Positions 37,880-50,558 of a stretch of 64,000 nt of DNA are shown here, piece by piece (position 1 is the stretch's first letter; the number at the start of each line of letters is the position of its first letter). The position numbers were made by a program, and so were the translations under genes. Source of the stretch: Glycine soja (taxonomy: Eukaryota > Streptophyta > Magnoliopsida > Fabales > Fabaceae); assembly GCF_004193775.1 (NCBI RefSeq), contig NC_041011.1, positions 45,081,167 to 45,145,166 of the forward strand. Direction: 5' to 3'. Under the pieces are notes generated by a model that was given only the letters and a program-made list of their open reading frames with translations, did no database searches and was not told the DNA's origin.

Positions 37880-38455
37880 ATGGTGGTGAAGATTCGATTG
37901 GCAAGGCTCGGGTGCCGGAACCACCCATTCTATCGTGTGGTTGTTACGGATAGCAAAACAACAAGAGATGGCAAGCAACTTGAAGTTTTAGGTTTCTACA
38001 ATCCCGTCGCAGGCAAGGATGATGACAAAAGAATGAGCCTCAAACTGGAGAGAATCAAGTAAGTATGTAATTTCCATATATTTGTTTAACTCAAAGATTG
38101 GAATTATATTACCCATGTGAAATGTTTCTTTATGAATTTAATAATAGGACACTAGAACTTTGATTCCCCCTTGTGTTGTTTAGGTATTGGCTTTCCGTTG
38201 GAGCTAAGCCTTCAGAGCCTGTTGAGCACCTTCTATTTAGAGCAGGTTTAGGACAATCTCATCAATTCCCTGTTGCTGCTCTAAATGGACATATCCTCAA
38301 CCAAGACCAACCAACCATTGCTGCTGATCACAATGGTGAACTCGACTCTCCCTTCTCCTTCTGTGCTATTCTCCCATTTCTTTCTCTTATTTCTTTTACC
38401 CTTTATTCTAGGTATATCTCCAGAAGCTATATTTTCTATTGCCCTACAAGTTTGA
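37880..38455 (+). CDS. Organellar small-subunit ribosomal protein bS16 (nuclear-encoded)
   Basis: Proposed exons are 37880-38058, 38184-38335 and 38412-38455 (375 bases, 124 residues), with AATCAA|GTAAGT to TTTAG|GTATTGG and AATG|GTGAAC to TTCTAG|GTATAT. Residues 1-81 are a full bS16 core: [57 protein letters not shown] and [14 protein letters not shown]. bS16 is a 30S assembly protein; in plants nuclear copies serve mitochondria and, in some legumes, plastids as well. There is no obvious cleavable presequence before the core, which is usual for plant nuclear bS16. Residues 82-124 do not resemble the PPPPM...GRKGG tail I know from other plant copies. The last exon is inferred only from splice signals and frame; the alternative is read-through of exon 2 to a stop at 38697. 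The core is certain, the 3' end is not. Confidence 0.85.
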
Positions 38456-41400
38456 AGATAATAGCTACCATACATTTGGAGAAGGTGGGTGGTTGCACCC
38501 TCTTCTGTTCAATACCACCTAGAAATAAATTGATAGGTTATCTTGCTGTCGACAAACTGGTTAGATTTGTTTCCTGGGAAGTAGCAAAAGTAGCTCATCT
38601 GATTTTGGTTTATGTATGCATGTCTCACATTCTTGTCAACACACCACTTGGTTTTTATGCTTATGCAATTCTTCTTGATTCTGACAATTTATTTTGAAAT
38701 ATTATCCTGTTTTCTTATATGTGTGTGTTATAAAAAGAAATGACGAAAATAATTGTCTAAAAAAAACTTTTGAAAAGCATGTAAATATTTTATAATTATA
38801 AACGAATAGCATCTTGTTCAATGTTCGAGTTTCAGTCCTGTGCCCACACACTGGAGACTTAGCTTCTGCCCTTTAAGTTGAGTTTTGACAGGGAGTGATG
38901 CTTTGAGGTTCATATTGACCAATTTTTTTCGTACTTTTTTTGTTTTTACTTTGTATGGACTATGCATTGGATGCCACTTTGGTTTTTCTTCAGAATTAGT
39001 AATATTGTTACATATATCGCATTGTTTGTTGATTCTTATAACTTTGATGAGTACTTGTTCAGCTCATCCTTTATTTTCCATTGGAATTCTTGTTCAGTTT
39101 GCTAGAGGATTTGATGTAAGGAGCATTTATCATGTCCTGAAGCCATGTAGTTGTCATGCTTCATCTAAAAATCTGAAATTACTGGATCTTCAGAATAGTG
39201 GTTTACACATTAATCAAGTCCAAGTGTCGTAGAAATAAGACATCTACTGTCATAAAATCACAAATGAAACGAGCCTATGTTTCAAGTAAAACTAACAGGA
39301 TTCTACACAATTTGTTCTTTCCTGTATGAATCTAGGATTTGTTTGTGCAGTGTCCATGTTATAGGGCCTGTTTAGGTAAGCTTCCAGGAGAAGAAAATAA
39401 GAAGAAAAAATGAAATTATCTTCTCCATAAGTTAAAATTAGCTTATGCATAAAATAATTTTAGCTTTTGGAGAAACTCATTTCATTTTTCTTCTTATTTT
39501 CTTCTCCTAGAAGTGCTTATGCAGAAGCTTACTCAAATAGTGTCATAAAAATATCTGTTGATTAAAAACAGTCAATGAAAAATTTAGGTAACTATATGCT
39601 TACTATAAAGAGGATAGCTGAGACATCTTGCTACTCTTGATAGCTGAGACAGTCGAAAATAGCAGAGACAGATCTTCTCGCCACTCTTGATGGCTGGGAG
39701 AAGAGTGGAGAGAGTAGTGAGTGACTGAATTCAAGGAAAAAGGGGGGAGTTAAATTCTGAGTGTGGGAAAGATAGGAAGAAAAAAGATTAGACACTACTT
39801 GAGTGGAAAAAGCAGCAGTCAGGGAGGGTTGAAGGTGAAAGGAAAGGAAAATAGCAGAGACAGAGTTCTAAGTGATGTGATTGGTGTATATCTCTTTATG
39901 CTACTGTTATGTTGTTTACTTGGCTTTTCCTAGTAATCTTTTGTTTGTTCCTAGATCCTTCACAACCACCGTGCCTCCCTTCATCACCCACCAAAGCCTC
40001 CACACCATTATTTTGTAAGGTTTAGGTATTTGGCTGTTAAGCGGTAGTTGTTATGTACTAATAATCACCCTACACCATTGATTGTTTAGAACATAAACAA
40101 CATAAATAGGTCTCTAAGTGTTCTATTCAGAATCCTTCAGTCATCCATTTTTCGATTTGGTATGTCAGTCATCCATTTTAGATGATATGCATTACTCATC
40201 CTCAGGGTTGCAAATAGAATAATTCCTTTCAGAAAGAAATGACTGAAGTTGGATCTCTATCACTAACAATATAAGGGAGAATCCTAGTTGAGCATAAATT
40301 TCAGCTTGTAGAATAGGGGCGTTTGACAGGAATGGAGTGGTCCAATTTGATGAGGTTATCCACAACTTAAGTAGAACTGCATCCTTGTTATAATTTTGAA
40401 TTTCGAGTTCATACTTCGGTAACTACCAATAACTTCTCTGACTAATTCTATTTCTGGGTGGTAATCCCCTGCTCCAGTTGATAGCTTAGGCTCTTCTGAC
40501 TGTGTATGATGTAAATTTCCTCCCGAACAAGTATGGTTTCCAATGTTGAATATCTAAATCAATGCCAAGAGCTCTTCCTCTTACACTTTAAAGAGGGAAG
40601 CTTCTGTTAAAGCCTTGTAGAATAAAGCAATAAGCATTTGTCTGAGAGCATCACACTTAGTGGTAAAGGGCAAAAGAGTGTTCGCGTGGCTAACACTCAA
40701 GTTGTTAATATGTGCATGGCTTTTAAGCAGAACCCAAGTTCAAATGCGACGAGTAAGTGCATTGGCAATGAAAATTTACTATTCCTAGTGAAGTATGTGA
40801 TCTTCTTGGCTATTTGATAAAAATATTATTTTACTTTCAAGTATAGACGAACCTAAATGAGAGAGTATATGGATCTTATTTAATTTCATTTTTTTAACAT
40901 TAGTAAAGTATTAAGTTTTGATTTAAGCTTCATTTTTTTATTTGATTTTAATTTTAGACATTAATTTTTTTTACATTGTAAATCAATTTGAAATTATCTT
41001 AAATGACACTTAAAATAGTTGTTATAAAGTTAAGCAATTCTTGTATACACACAAACGTAACACGTTAAATTTACACACAACCACTCAAAATTTGATAGCT
41101 TACTAAAAGAAAAGATGAAAAATATAATATATGAAATTTACAATCAAAGGCACGTGAGAGCTTCTATCTCTTCTTTTCTCTGGTTCCAACATTGAAGTCT
41201 GTTTGCCTCGCGCGCGTTTCGTGATTGTGCGACTGTGCTTTCAAAGCTATGCATTTTCCGATGATGTTAATGCTCTGAGTTTCTAACACCATATATCTAG
41301 TTGCTACCCACTATGGAGCAGTGGTGGGGCCATGTTTATGGTCTAAGTTAAGATGTTAGAGAACTTCGTGTGGTGAAAAATGAACTCAACTTTCATTCGT

Positions 41401-42918
41401 CAGAGGAATTTACAGCACCTTGCTTAAGTGAAAAAATATTACATTGAATCTAAATATATTTGTAATTTAAAATTAAAGACAATGAAACCAGTGTTGACAA
41501 AAATGTGATTTAGAGCCTATTATTTAGGAACCGTGATCTTTTGTAGTTGACAGAAATGTGACGGGTTGTTGCCTATGACCATTGCTTTCCAAATAGAAAC
41601 ATTTCTCTCTGGCATGCACTTCAACAAATAGGTTCTTGACACTCTCAAGATTGCTCATTTTAAGATGACATTTATCATGATATTACACGAATGATGTTCT
41701 TAGGCATTTATCAAACAGTGTCAAAACGATAATAGATTGAAAATGAACTTGTTTGAGGAACACCCAGAAGTTAATATCAAAGAATGAAGTTAACAATTGT
41801 TTCAATGTCATGATATTTAGAAACATAAAGAAGCACCAAGCCACCTCCTATATCAAGAGTTCGTTGAACACAAGAAAGTTCTTAAGGGTGGTAGTACTCT
41901 ATTTTCTCTCCTTGGTAACAGAGTCTAGGCAGAGGTAATTTAAAGGAGGCAGGGTCAAGAGATGGATGTAACGTCGAAGAGAATCGTTTAATAGAATCTC
42001 TCCAATAGAAGGTGGCGTAACGCTTGCGGGCTGTTGGAGGATGAGTGACACAGACTCTAGTAAAAGGTTTCAACGGCGTTTTTGAAAGAAATGGTGATGC
42101 TTGAAGGAGGTGGGAGGTGGTGGTAAAAATATCTAAAAGTTTTGGTAAAGTATGAGAAAAAAGTTTGGAATGCTCACGTGCTTTTAATTTTATATTCCAT
42201 ATATTGTTTTTTATTTTTAATTTTATTGAATTGTTAATTTATGAGTATGTTTAAAGCTGACGTGTTAGGTTTGTGTGTCCATAAGAATTGTTTATAAATG
42301 TTAATAGATTTGTCATATTTTTTATTGAATAAATTTATCATATGATAATGTGTAATTGGATGGCAATGAATATTATCAAATTTTTTTTTTAATTTTACCT
42401 TATTACGTTATTTTTTAACATTTTTCATGTAAAATAAGAGATTTATTTTTTCACTATTACTCAAATTTCTGTCCGTTGAAATGATATTATTGTATTTAGG
42501 TAAGTGGAATGATGATATGTCAAAAAACTTTTCACGAATTCCATCAAATAGTATAACAGTTTATTTTAATTCTTAGTTATTACTAAGAGTTAACACTTGT
42601 TTAAATCTGGATGACATAAACGAGACTTTATAAATTCAAAATACTGTATGGTATTATGTCTATTTTTTTTTCAACTGGAAATATTGAAAATATATTTCCT
42701 ACTACACTATTTTAATTAATTAATTGAAATATATGAAATTTATCAAATAAAAATTGAGATCCAAATAATTTTCAATAAATAATAAAAAATACATTAAAAG
42801 CAATCTGTTTTTCCATTTAAACACGGATACTTGTTATCATCACATGATTTTTCAATTGTATTAACTTTTACATTCACATATTAATATTAAGAATATCACG
42901 AGTCATTTTAACAACAAA
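38456..42918. other. Intergenic DNA between bS16 and tRNA-Asp
   Basis: Probably starts with the bS16 3' untranslated region. It holds a foldback MITE (separate entry), a short direct repeat GATAGCTGAGACA (39613 and 39639 area), and unrecognised frames at 38885-39232, 41753-41938 and 41882-42073. A region near 40655-40750 weakly resembles Pol III boxes (see rejected list). Confidence 0.45.
39364..39542. mobile_element. Foldback MITE, about 180 bp
   Basis: Nearly the whole element folds on itself. The left arm GTAAGCTTCCAGGAGAAGAAAA...AAGAAGAAAAAATGAAAT is mirrored by the right arm ATTTCATTTTTCTTCTT...TTTTCTTCTCCTAGAAG...GAAGCTTAC. The inner parts TTCTCCATAAG..TAAAATTA and TAATTTTAGCTTTTGGAGAA also pair. 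Ends are CTGTTTAGGTAAGCTTC and, inverted, CTATTTGAGTAAGCTTC (14 of 17 identical). The target duplication is not clear, so the superfamily is not assigned. Confidence 0.85.
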
Positions 42919-42990
42919 GTCGTTGTAGTATAGTGGTAAGTATTCCCGCCTGTCACGCGGGTGACCCGGGTTCGATCCCCGGCAACGGCG
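42919..42990 (+). tRNA. trnD-GUC: tRNA-Asp (anticodon GUC)
   Basis: 72 bases without intron. The acceptor stem GTCGTTG pairs with CAACGGC (one G-T pair), with discriminator G at 42990. Box A is TAGTATAGTGGTAAG. The anticodon arm is CCCGC-CTGTCAC-GCGGG with GTC in the loop; the variable loop is short; the T arm CCGGG-TTCGATC-CCCGG contains box B GGTTCGATCCC. CCA is not encoded, as expected for a nuclear gene. It is followed by a T-run for Pol III termination. This is the standard eukaryotic cytosolic tRNA-Asp. Confidence 0.98.
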
Positions 42991-42995
42991 ATTTC

Positions 42996-43009
42996 TTTTT
43001 TTTTTTTTT
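42996..43009 (+). terminator. Pol III terminator of tRNA-Asp
   Basis: Run of 14 T residues starting five bases after the mature tRNA end. Confidence 0.9.
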
Positions 43010-46000
43010 CTCGTTTTTCTCTGAAAAGGCTTTTTTGTTAGGGTATTTTTCGTTTTTTCTGTGGGTGATAGGGTACAGTGATTGCGTGGTGGCGTTTCAT
43101 GCTCCAATGGTAAATGTAAATCACATTTTTGTGAACAATTCAATATATTTGGTGCTGCTATAATCTTTCTTAGAATGCCGAGCGTCAAATACTAATAACC
43201 TTTCATTCTCCTTGTCAAAACTAATCAGTCAATTTCTGAATTGAATGAAGTATGAACATTGTATGGCCATCAAGTAGTAATATAAACAAGAACACAGCAT
43301 ATAAAAGATTTACCCTTAAAGTTATCCCTAGCTTATACAGATACTCAAATGTGGGTAACTAACAAACAGAAACTAAACTAGAGACTAGAGTTATTTAGTC
43401 TTCTCCAACATTCTTATATAGGCAATAATATTTTACACTTTGGTAGATTAATTCTGGCTTGGCCTCGTAACAATTTTTGTTATACTTTTAATTTTGCTGC
43501 ATTTCTGGATTAGAGATTTATCAATCCTGTTTATTATATGATTGATCAAGCTGGAGTTTCAAAGAGCGAGTTTGCCAATTATGTCATTTTCTTAATTGTA
43601 GGCATTCCCTGGATTAAGCACATACATAGACTCATAAATTCAACATTAATTCAGTTATCTGACTATCATAATAAGGTATTACTCATTGGGGTTGCATGAA
43701 GAAAACTGTAGAGCCTCCCTATGGTCCTTACGAGATATGTAATTAATGTAAAACCATTTGTGTGTCTTTAACTAACAATTTAATAAGCTTTTAGGATAAT
43801 TGATTCATAACATTGTATTAGTTTTTATGATTAAGTCGTGACATAGTTTCAAGCCTAAAAAGAGTCTTCTTGCTAAGGGATAGCGTTTGTGAATTATGTC
43901 TACCAACTTAAAATTTTGAACTCGAGAGGCCTTGAGCTATTGGATGTGAACAAATGACATCAATATCAATAGTATGATACAAAGCACACCAAAGGCTGAG
44001 TTCACACTCTAACTGGGAAATGGGAATGACTGTTTGCAATATTTTTTATGCAAAATGTGAGGCTGCAGGACTCTGAATAAGGCATGTCATGTCACATGTG
44101 AGTGCTATTGCGCTAAGTCAGGAATATTACTGAGGAACTAAGAGAAATTATCTTTGTTCTGAAATTACTTAATTTTTTTCAGCATTTATCATCGACGTGG
44201 TTCTTTAATTTCTTGTTATTTTGTAGAAAATTGAGCCAAGAACAAGAATGATTTAGCACAGATAAATGCTTTATTATGCTCTTAGGCTATGTTTGGACCA
44301 AAGTTGGAAACGTGTTCTTGAGTAAAATGTAGAAATAAGAATTTGTTGTTTTGAGTAAAATTACTTCTGAGCCCCCCAACTGACATTTTTAGACTTCAGA
44401 GAGAAATTATATATAATTATATATAAGAACCTTGAATGAGACTATCCATGGATGTGTTCCTCAACAAATGCATAAAAAAGTCTTTGTGGAGCAGATGGAT
44501 CCCCACGGAGGAATGAATTGTAAATAATTATTGTACACGTGAGAACTTTGTCCATATTTTGGATATCAAAGTTAATTATCTTGATGAGATAGAACGGCTT
44601 TTTAATTTGAAAAGAAAAAACAAACCAAGTCTGATAAATGTAAGGGGATAATCTTTTGAACGCACGTGTAAACCTGCTTTTTATAATATATGTTGTTGAG
44701 AAGGTGTTAAGAATGATGGAAATCGTGATAAATAACATGACATTATCTTTCAATGACACTATTTTTACGTTCCTTTTGGCCAGCTGTTATCCCATCATGA
44801 ATAAAAACTCATTGTTGCCTTTTAGACTTTAGAGAGCACGAAAAGACCTTGCAACTTCTCCTCACTTCAATATTTCTTCTTTCATTTGTACTTGACTGAG
44901 TGAATTACGGTAACTCCTAGAGATTTTTCAATGGATGACCATTTTACTTAAAGATATGATCCAACTCTGGATCTTCAAAAGGTGAGCACTTTAATAATCA
45001 TGAATTGTTGCATCAATTTAGTCACTCCTCGTACCCTTTCTCCTCAAATTACGGGATAATAATTGGATTACATAATTGAATCCAATTTTTTTTTCTGAAT
45101 ACTTGAGGTAACACACCTATCACTAGATGTGAGACAACAGTTTTTTTATAAAATGGCCAAAACAAAACTTTGCTAAAGCAAATTAGATCCACTAGATTAT
45201 TTGTGTAACTAAAGTAAAACTGTAAGTTGTCACTGCCAATCTCAATATGTGTGTAAGAATCCTCATGAATTAGCTGTGGCTGGAATTCTAAAGTTACATG
45301 TACATATTGGTAACACAGTCATTAGATCTGTCATTGTTACATAACCAGCTATCGCATTGTGTTCGTACACAAGTGAAGCTGTACTTATGTTACTTAACTA
45401 GTAAACCTCAGTATGTGATGTCATCATAAAAGGTGGAAAAATTATAATATATACTTCCTTCGTTATTATGATAAGGATTGTAATTAATTTATTGAATTTC
45501 AAAAAAAATATTTAACAACCTTCTAATATATTTTTTATTTATCTGATTAACGACTTATTTACTCTTCTTATATACTATTCTCACTAAATATCGATTAAGA
45601 CTAGTTTAAAAAAAAAATTAATGCAACATTGATTTGATTTTGTAAAATTATATATATTTTAGAATAATTTTTTTCTCAATAACATCATATAATCTAAAAC
45701 GAAAATATTAGTTTTTCTTGGCATCTTTATCATCCTTTTATCTCTGTATCAGTTATCACATTTTACTTTTTCTACTTTCTTCCTATGTTTCTCTTCTTTT
45801 CACCGGAATCCACCTCATTTTGGGGTGTACATTTATCATTACTCTAAAAGAAGCTTTGTGTAAAGAAAATTACATTCCCATCTGTGATATGCTGGTAAGA
45901 GAGGACAGCAGAAACTCCCTAACCAAGTCAAAATTGATCAAAACTAAAATCCTTCGCAGTTGTTGTACTGAAGAAACATGTGGTGAGTTTGTGCCGTACG

Positions 46001-49000
46001 AAACAAGCATGAAGAAGAGGAATGGAGATGGGGTTGAGGCTTAAAGGCTCTGAAAGTACATGTGACTATTAAATTACTATATATGTTGATTATACCGCAG
46101 GCAATGGTATTGTGAATCACGAGAACTTCACGTGTAACTCTGACCTCCTTCTTCAGCACAACCGACCAATTCTTTTTTTGAAGTTTCAATATATGCTGAT
46201 ACTATGGTTGGACCACTTTGATCCCCAGACATTAATGTTACACCTCTCTCTGTATTTCAACAACTTTGTGCAGGGAAAGTTGCTTGAGTTTATTATATGT
46301 TAGAGGAAAAAAATAGACAAAAAAGTTTGCTTTGTTAACTCTTGATAATAGGGAAGACCTTATACCTGGAGGTGAAATACAAGAAATGAATTGATGAAAA
46401 TAAATTAAGAGGATTGTGAGCCCCTTTGTCAATTATACTTTGGTAAAATTATAGATTTTGTTTCTACTAAAACTTCTGCCATGAACACGGGAAAATTTGT
46501 GAAATGAGGTGATGATCTGCCAATCTTTGAGACAGTATCAGATAAACTTTCTGTAAAAATTATTGACGGAGATTTGTGCAAAATTTCAAGATAAAGAGGA
46601 ATTTTGTATCAAACCAACATGATTGAGAAAAGAATGAATAAATTTTCAGAAATTTAAGGACTAAATTGAAATATGAAGCAAAAATAACGCGGGAATAAAA
46701 TAGTAGTTTTTTAAGGGGGAAAAGTGAAAAGTAAACACTGTAGTTATTGCTCAAAACGCGAGAGGAAGAAACATCAGATTATAGCTAGTCTTACTCTCTG
46801 TTTGATAAATCATTTCTATTCAATGAGTTGTCACAATGTATAGGACATGCATTTCTGTAAACAGGAAATAAAAAGAAAAGGAAATTAATAGTTACTCATA
46901 TTACAACTAAGTAAAATTGGCAATTAGATGTGTTGGGATTTAGGTCCACTAGACAGAGTAATTCACTTTATAAAGTAAAGAATCATCAAGTGTTAGTGAA
47001 AACAAATCAACCGTGAGGACATGAATAGCAAGTCATAGATATACTGAGATATTAAATGTAGATTTTTACATTATTTTACCATTTCTAACATTAGAGGAGT
47101 CAAATATGATATGATGAGGTAGTTCATCCAATACTTAACAGAGGTGCTAACGGGTTGTGAAGTGATGATGGCATTGGCTGCTACAGTGAAACTTGTGTGT
47201 CCATGTTAACGTAGATGGTAAAGGTGGAGCTTATGAGCACTTCACTCCACGTTAGAATCTCATTTAAGTATTAGATGATAGGTTAATAGATGAACCAAAA
47301 TTATGTAATAATTTTAAAAATAGGAGATTCAAATTGGGAATTCGCTATACCAAAAGCACTTATAGTACGCGTGCTGTTAAACTTTTTTTTTTAAAGGAAT
47401 AATGCTTTTAAACCTAAAAATTATTAAAATGAATTTTGACTCTTTAAACAAAACTTTTTTATTTTAATTTTAAATATATGTTTCGTTCTTATATTTTATT
47501 GTTTTTTTTTATTTTTTCCCTTCAAATTATTTTTTTTCATGCCCTTACAAAATTTGTTTATTTTATTTTTCATTGTTAAGACACTTTAAATAATAATATT
47601 TTGAACCGTGAAAAAAATATTATTTAAAGTGCTTTAAAGACAAAAAAAAAATAAAACAAACATAATTTATATGGATTAAAACAAGAATAAATAAATTTAT
47701 AAGAATAAAAATGAAGAAAAATACTAATTTGTAAGAACTAAAATATTTAAGTTTTTATTTTATTGTATTTTCAAGTACTTTCTTAATTTTGTCTGTCAAT
47801 TTTTTTTTTCATGATTTGATCTCTCACTATTTTAATTCATTTATTAACCTAATTATATTGTGACGTGCCTTACTTCAGCCCATCTAGCTAATCTGACACT
47901 TTATTGCACTCTTATATTATCATTTTGGTGAAATATTGAGTGTTAAATTAATGAAAAAACTAAAATTACACAATTAAAATAATAGGGATCAAAGTCAAAA
48001 AAATAGAAGATAAATTTTCAAAATTGAAAAAAAAAAACTAGGAAACCTAAAAATGCAATTAAACTAAACTTTTTCATATGTAGGTCGTGCAAGAAAAATA
48101 TAAAACATGACGCCCAGTTTTACACTTATTAAATATTTTAAACAATATAATATAACCATTAGTTTTTTTTTTTCTTTTTGAAGGAAAAATATAACCATTA
48201 GTTCTAATTTCAAAATCAATCCATCCTATATTACCTATAAGTTAAAAAAACTCGTAATAAATGTTAAATAAGTAAAAATAAGTTAGTACATTAATTTTAT
48301 TAATACCTTAAATAAATATAATGTTTATTTAAATAATAAAAAATGTATGAAATTTGGCAGATTAAGCTATTCTAAACCCACTCTTTCTGGATGAAACGAG
48401 TTGAGTACTCAGGACAGGAGTTGAGGACAGAAGAAGCTGGTAGAAGCAACAAATTCCTGACAAGCGAATAATTCAATATGAGGTGCTTAAAATTGCATGA
48501 AGACTGAACAAAGAAAGAATTAAAAAAAAAAGTAGCAAAGAATTATTATTAGAACAAGCCGTTGGAAAAAGGTTGGCACCTTGAGTGGTTTGGGGAGAGC
48601 ACGAGGTAGAGCAAGTGGATTATCATAATTTAATTTAGTCATTCACTTAAACTGGTTTTTAATCACACTTAAAATAAAATCTCGTGCCCCCTCTTATGGA
48701 ATCTTAGTCAAAAGCTTGAAACTTACATCACTTCTCTTCGCCCTCTATGATGCTGCATTAGAAAGAAAAAAAACTTTTCTCCCTTTTGATTCATTACAAT
48801 AGCAAAAAAAAAAATCATGCCTATGCAAAAACCACTTCAGCTTGTTTTTAAGTGTGATTAAAAACCAAGTGGATTATCAACTGGTATTTATTTGGATTTC
48901 TTTTTCTAATAATAGTTTGGATTCCCTATAAGGAGAAACAAAAAATACAGTGTGAAGGTGCAGAAAATGTTCTGGCCTATCATCTTGTGTACGAAATTGA

Positions 49001-50275
49001 TTGGATATCCATCATGCAGCTTTTCCCTACACATTTTTAACTAAGCTCAACAAAATCTCCTATCTAATACTAATTCCTAAGAGAGGCCAAATAATTAAAT
49101 TAGTGTATCTGATTAAAAGAGAGGCTGAATTTTTAAATCTTCTAACTAACTGAATTTTTATATTTTGGTTCCAAACCATCTATTGAGCATGTCTTCATCT
49201 GGATTATTATAATTTATTAATAAACCTTATTTTCTTCAAACCAGTGAAATTGAAGTTTTATAGTGTGTTTCGATTCACGGTAAGGGATCTAAAATCACAA
49301 TGACACTATAAAAATTTAGAAGCAATTTTGTATTGTTTTGCCTTCAATGTAAAAAAAAAATTGATTTTGAAAGACGCACTTGAGATGTCCAATTTTTAAC
49401 GTAACAAGGAGATATTGGAGATTTTATATTGACTAAAAAATCTCATCATAAAAACTAATTTTGTAGAGTTGAATTAGATTTAATTTAAAATTTATAAAAA
49501 GCCAAACTAATTATGCTATTCGTTAGGAATGAGGTTAGGTTCACCGGTTTCTGTTTCTTGAGTGATCAGCCAAGACCAAGAGGTTCAATTATTTATAAAT
49601 TCTGTGCCATTGGATAAACATGATAAGCATGATTTTTTTACCCGTGGAAATGTAAACTTTGATATTGAAAATGACAGCTGGGGCCCTAATTATGTGCACC
49701 TTTTTTAGATCAAGTCAAGGTAGTAATAAGATAGTCCATTATGATCTAATCTAAAGCCCTTTCTAATGGTTGTTGTTATGAACTCTTTATGTGGGATTCA
49801 GCAAACCCTTACCCAAACCCCCATCCATCAGTCACTTCCCTGATAATGTGGATCCAACGAAAGATATAAGATAGAAGAAAAAAAATGACAAGGCTTTTTG
49901 AGTTTTGTCCTGATGGGCAACCATAAACTCCTCCATCATGCACAGATTAAGGGCAGCTTAATAAACTAAGATAAAATGCTACCACATAGTTTTGGAAGTG
50001 GGAGACCCCATTATGTTGGTGGGTGGTGCCTACACATAGGACTATAGAGTGTGACATAGCAATGCAAGAAAGAGAGGCCTATCTGAATTTGCTTGTGGCT
50101 TTTTTTTTTTTTTTTTTTACCAATTCCTGGTTATTAGGGTAAGGATTCCCAAATGGTGAGGGGTGGGGCCCAATTGCTGTTTGTCTGGTGGGTTTGGAGG
50201 CACTGCACAACCTTTCATGCCCCATCGGTATCTCTTTACTCGACCAATGTGAGATAGGACCACAACTCTTCAACT
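43010..50275. other. Gene-poor tract between tRNA-Asp and the DVL gene
   Basis: About 7.3 kb with no convincing gene. Contains a 21-bp inverted repeat (separate entry), a homopolymer T-run at 50100-50118 in the DVL promoter region, and unrecognised frames (44442-44759 -, 45718-46044 +, 46112-46303 +). The 45718-46044 frame opens at TTG; its Lys/Cys-containing second half is the least random of them. Confidence 0.45.
48654..48866. repeat. 21-bp perfect inverted repeat with a 171-base loop
   Basis: The segment 48654-48674 (GGTTTTTAATCACACTTAAA...) is the exact reverse complement of 48846-48866. A 14-base direct repeat CAAGTGGATTATCA occurs at 48612-48625 and 48866-48879, around the hairpin. 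It could be a MITE remnant or a transcribed hairpin. Confidence 0.8.
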
Positions 50276-50284
50276 TCTATAAGA
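50276..50284 (+). promoter_or_regulatory. Probable TATA box of the DVL gene
   Basis: TCTATAAGA is followed by CCCCCTCACCCCTCACTAAACAAACTCACTCACAAC, a typical plant initiator-like, C/A-rich leader. The inferred transcription start is near 50310 and the leader has no ATG before 50418. Confidence 0.6.
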
Positions 50285-50417
50285 ACCCCCTCACCCCTCA
50301 CTAAACAAACTCACTCACAACACAACACAACTTCAATTCAAAGCTTCAAGCTATAAGCCCAACAAAGCTTAAAGAAAAAAAGATAAGAAAACCAAAAATA
50401 TTACTAACTCTTGAAAA

Positions 50418-50558
50418 ATGAAAATGGGTAGTCCTAGCATGGGAGGCTCAAAGAGAAGGCTCTCAAGCAGAGGGCTTGGAGGAGCCCTTAGGGAGCGAAG
50501 GGCAAGGCTTTACATAATTAGAAGGTGTGTGGTCATGCTCCTCTGCTGGCATGACTAG
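50418..50558 (+). CDS. DEVIL/ROTUNDIFOLIA-like (DVL/RTFL) small peptide
   Basis: A 46-residue intronless gene, below the usual ORF length cut-off. The N-terminal half is basic and Ser/Gly-rich ([20 protein letters not shown]). The C-terminal RTF domain [20 protein letters not shown] followed by WHD and a stop is the near-invariant family signature. DVL/RTFL peptides are plasma-membrane-associated and, when overproduced, limit polar cell proliferation and alter leaf, pedicel and fruit shape. The region VVMLLCW is the hydrophobic part thought to contact the membrane. ATG at 50418 is the first in the leader; Met3 and Met8 are alternatives. A TATA box lies about 140 bases upstream. The family call is certain from the signature; the paralogue number is not. 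Confidence 0.96.
   Translation: MKMGSPSMGGSKRRLSSRGLGGALRERRARLYIIRRCVVMLLCWHD

Noticed and set aside
40645..40790. Possible second SINE or tRNA-like unit (TAGTGGTAAAGGG and CCAAGTTCAAATGCG)
   Set aside because: Box A and box B resemblances are weak, their spacing is longer than usual, and no target duplication or tail was found.
42874..43188. Open frames on both strands across the tRNA-Asp gene
   Set aside because: They translate the tRNA and its T-run; no protein resemblance.
45718..46044. 108-codon plus-strand frame with a hydrophobic start and a Lys/Cys-rich end
   Set aside because: It opens at TTG; the first ATG leaves only about 50 codons and no family, promoter or splice pattern was recognised.
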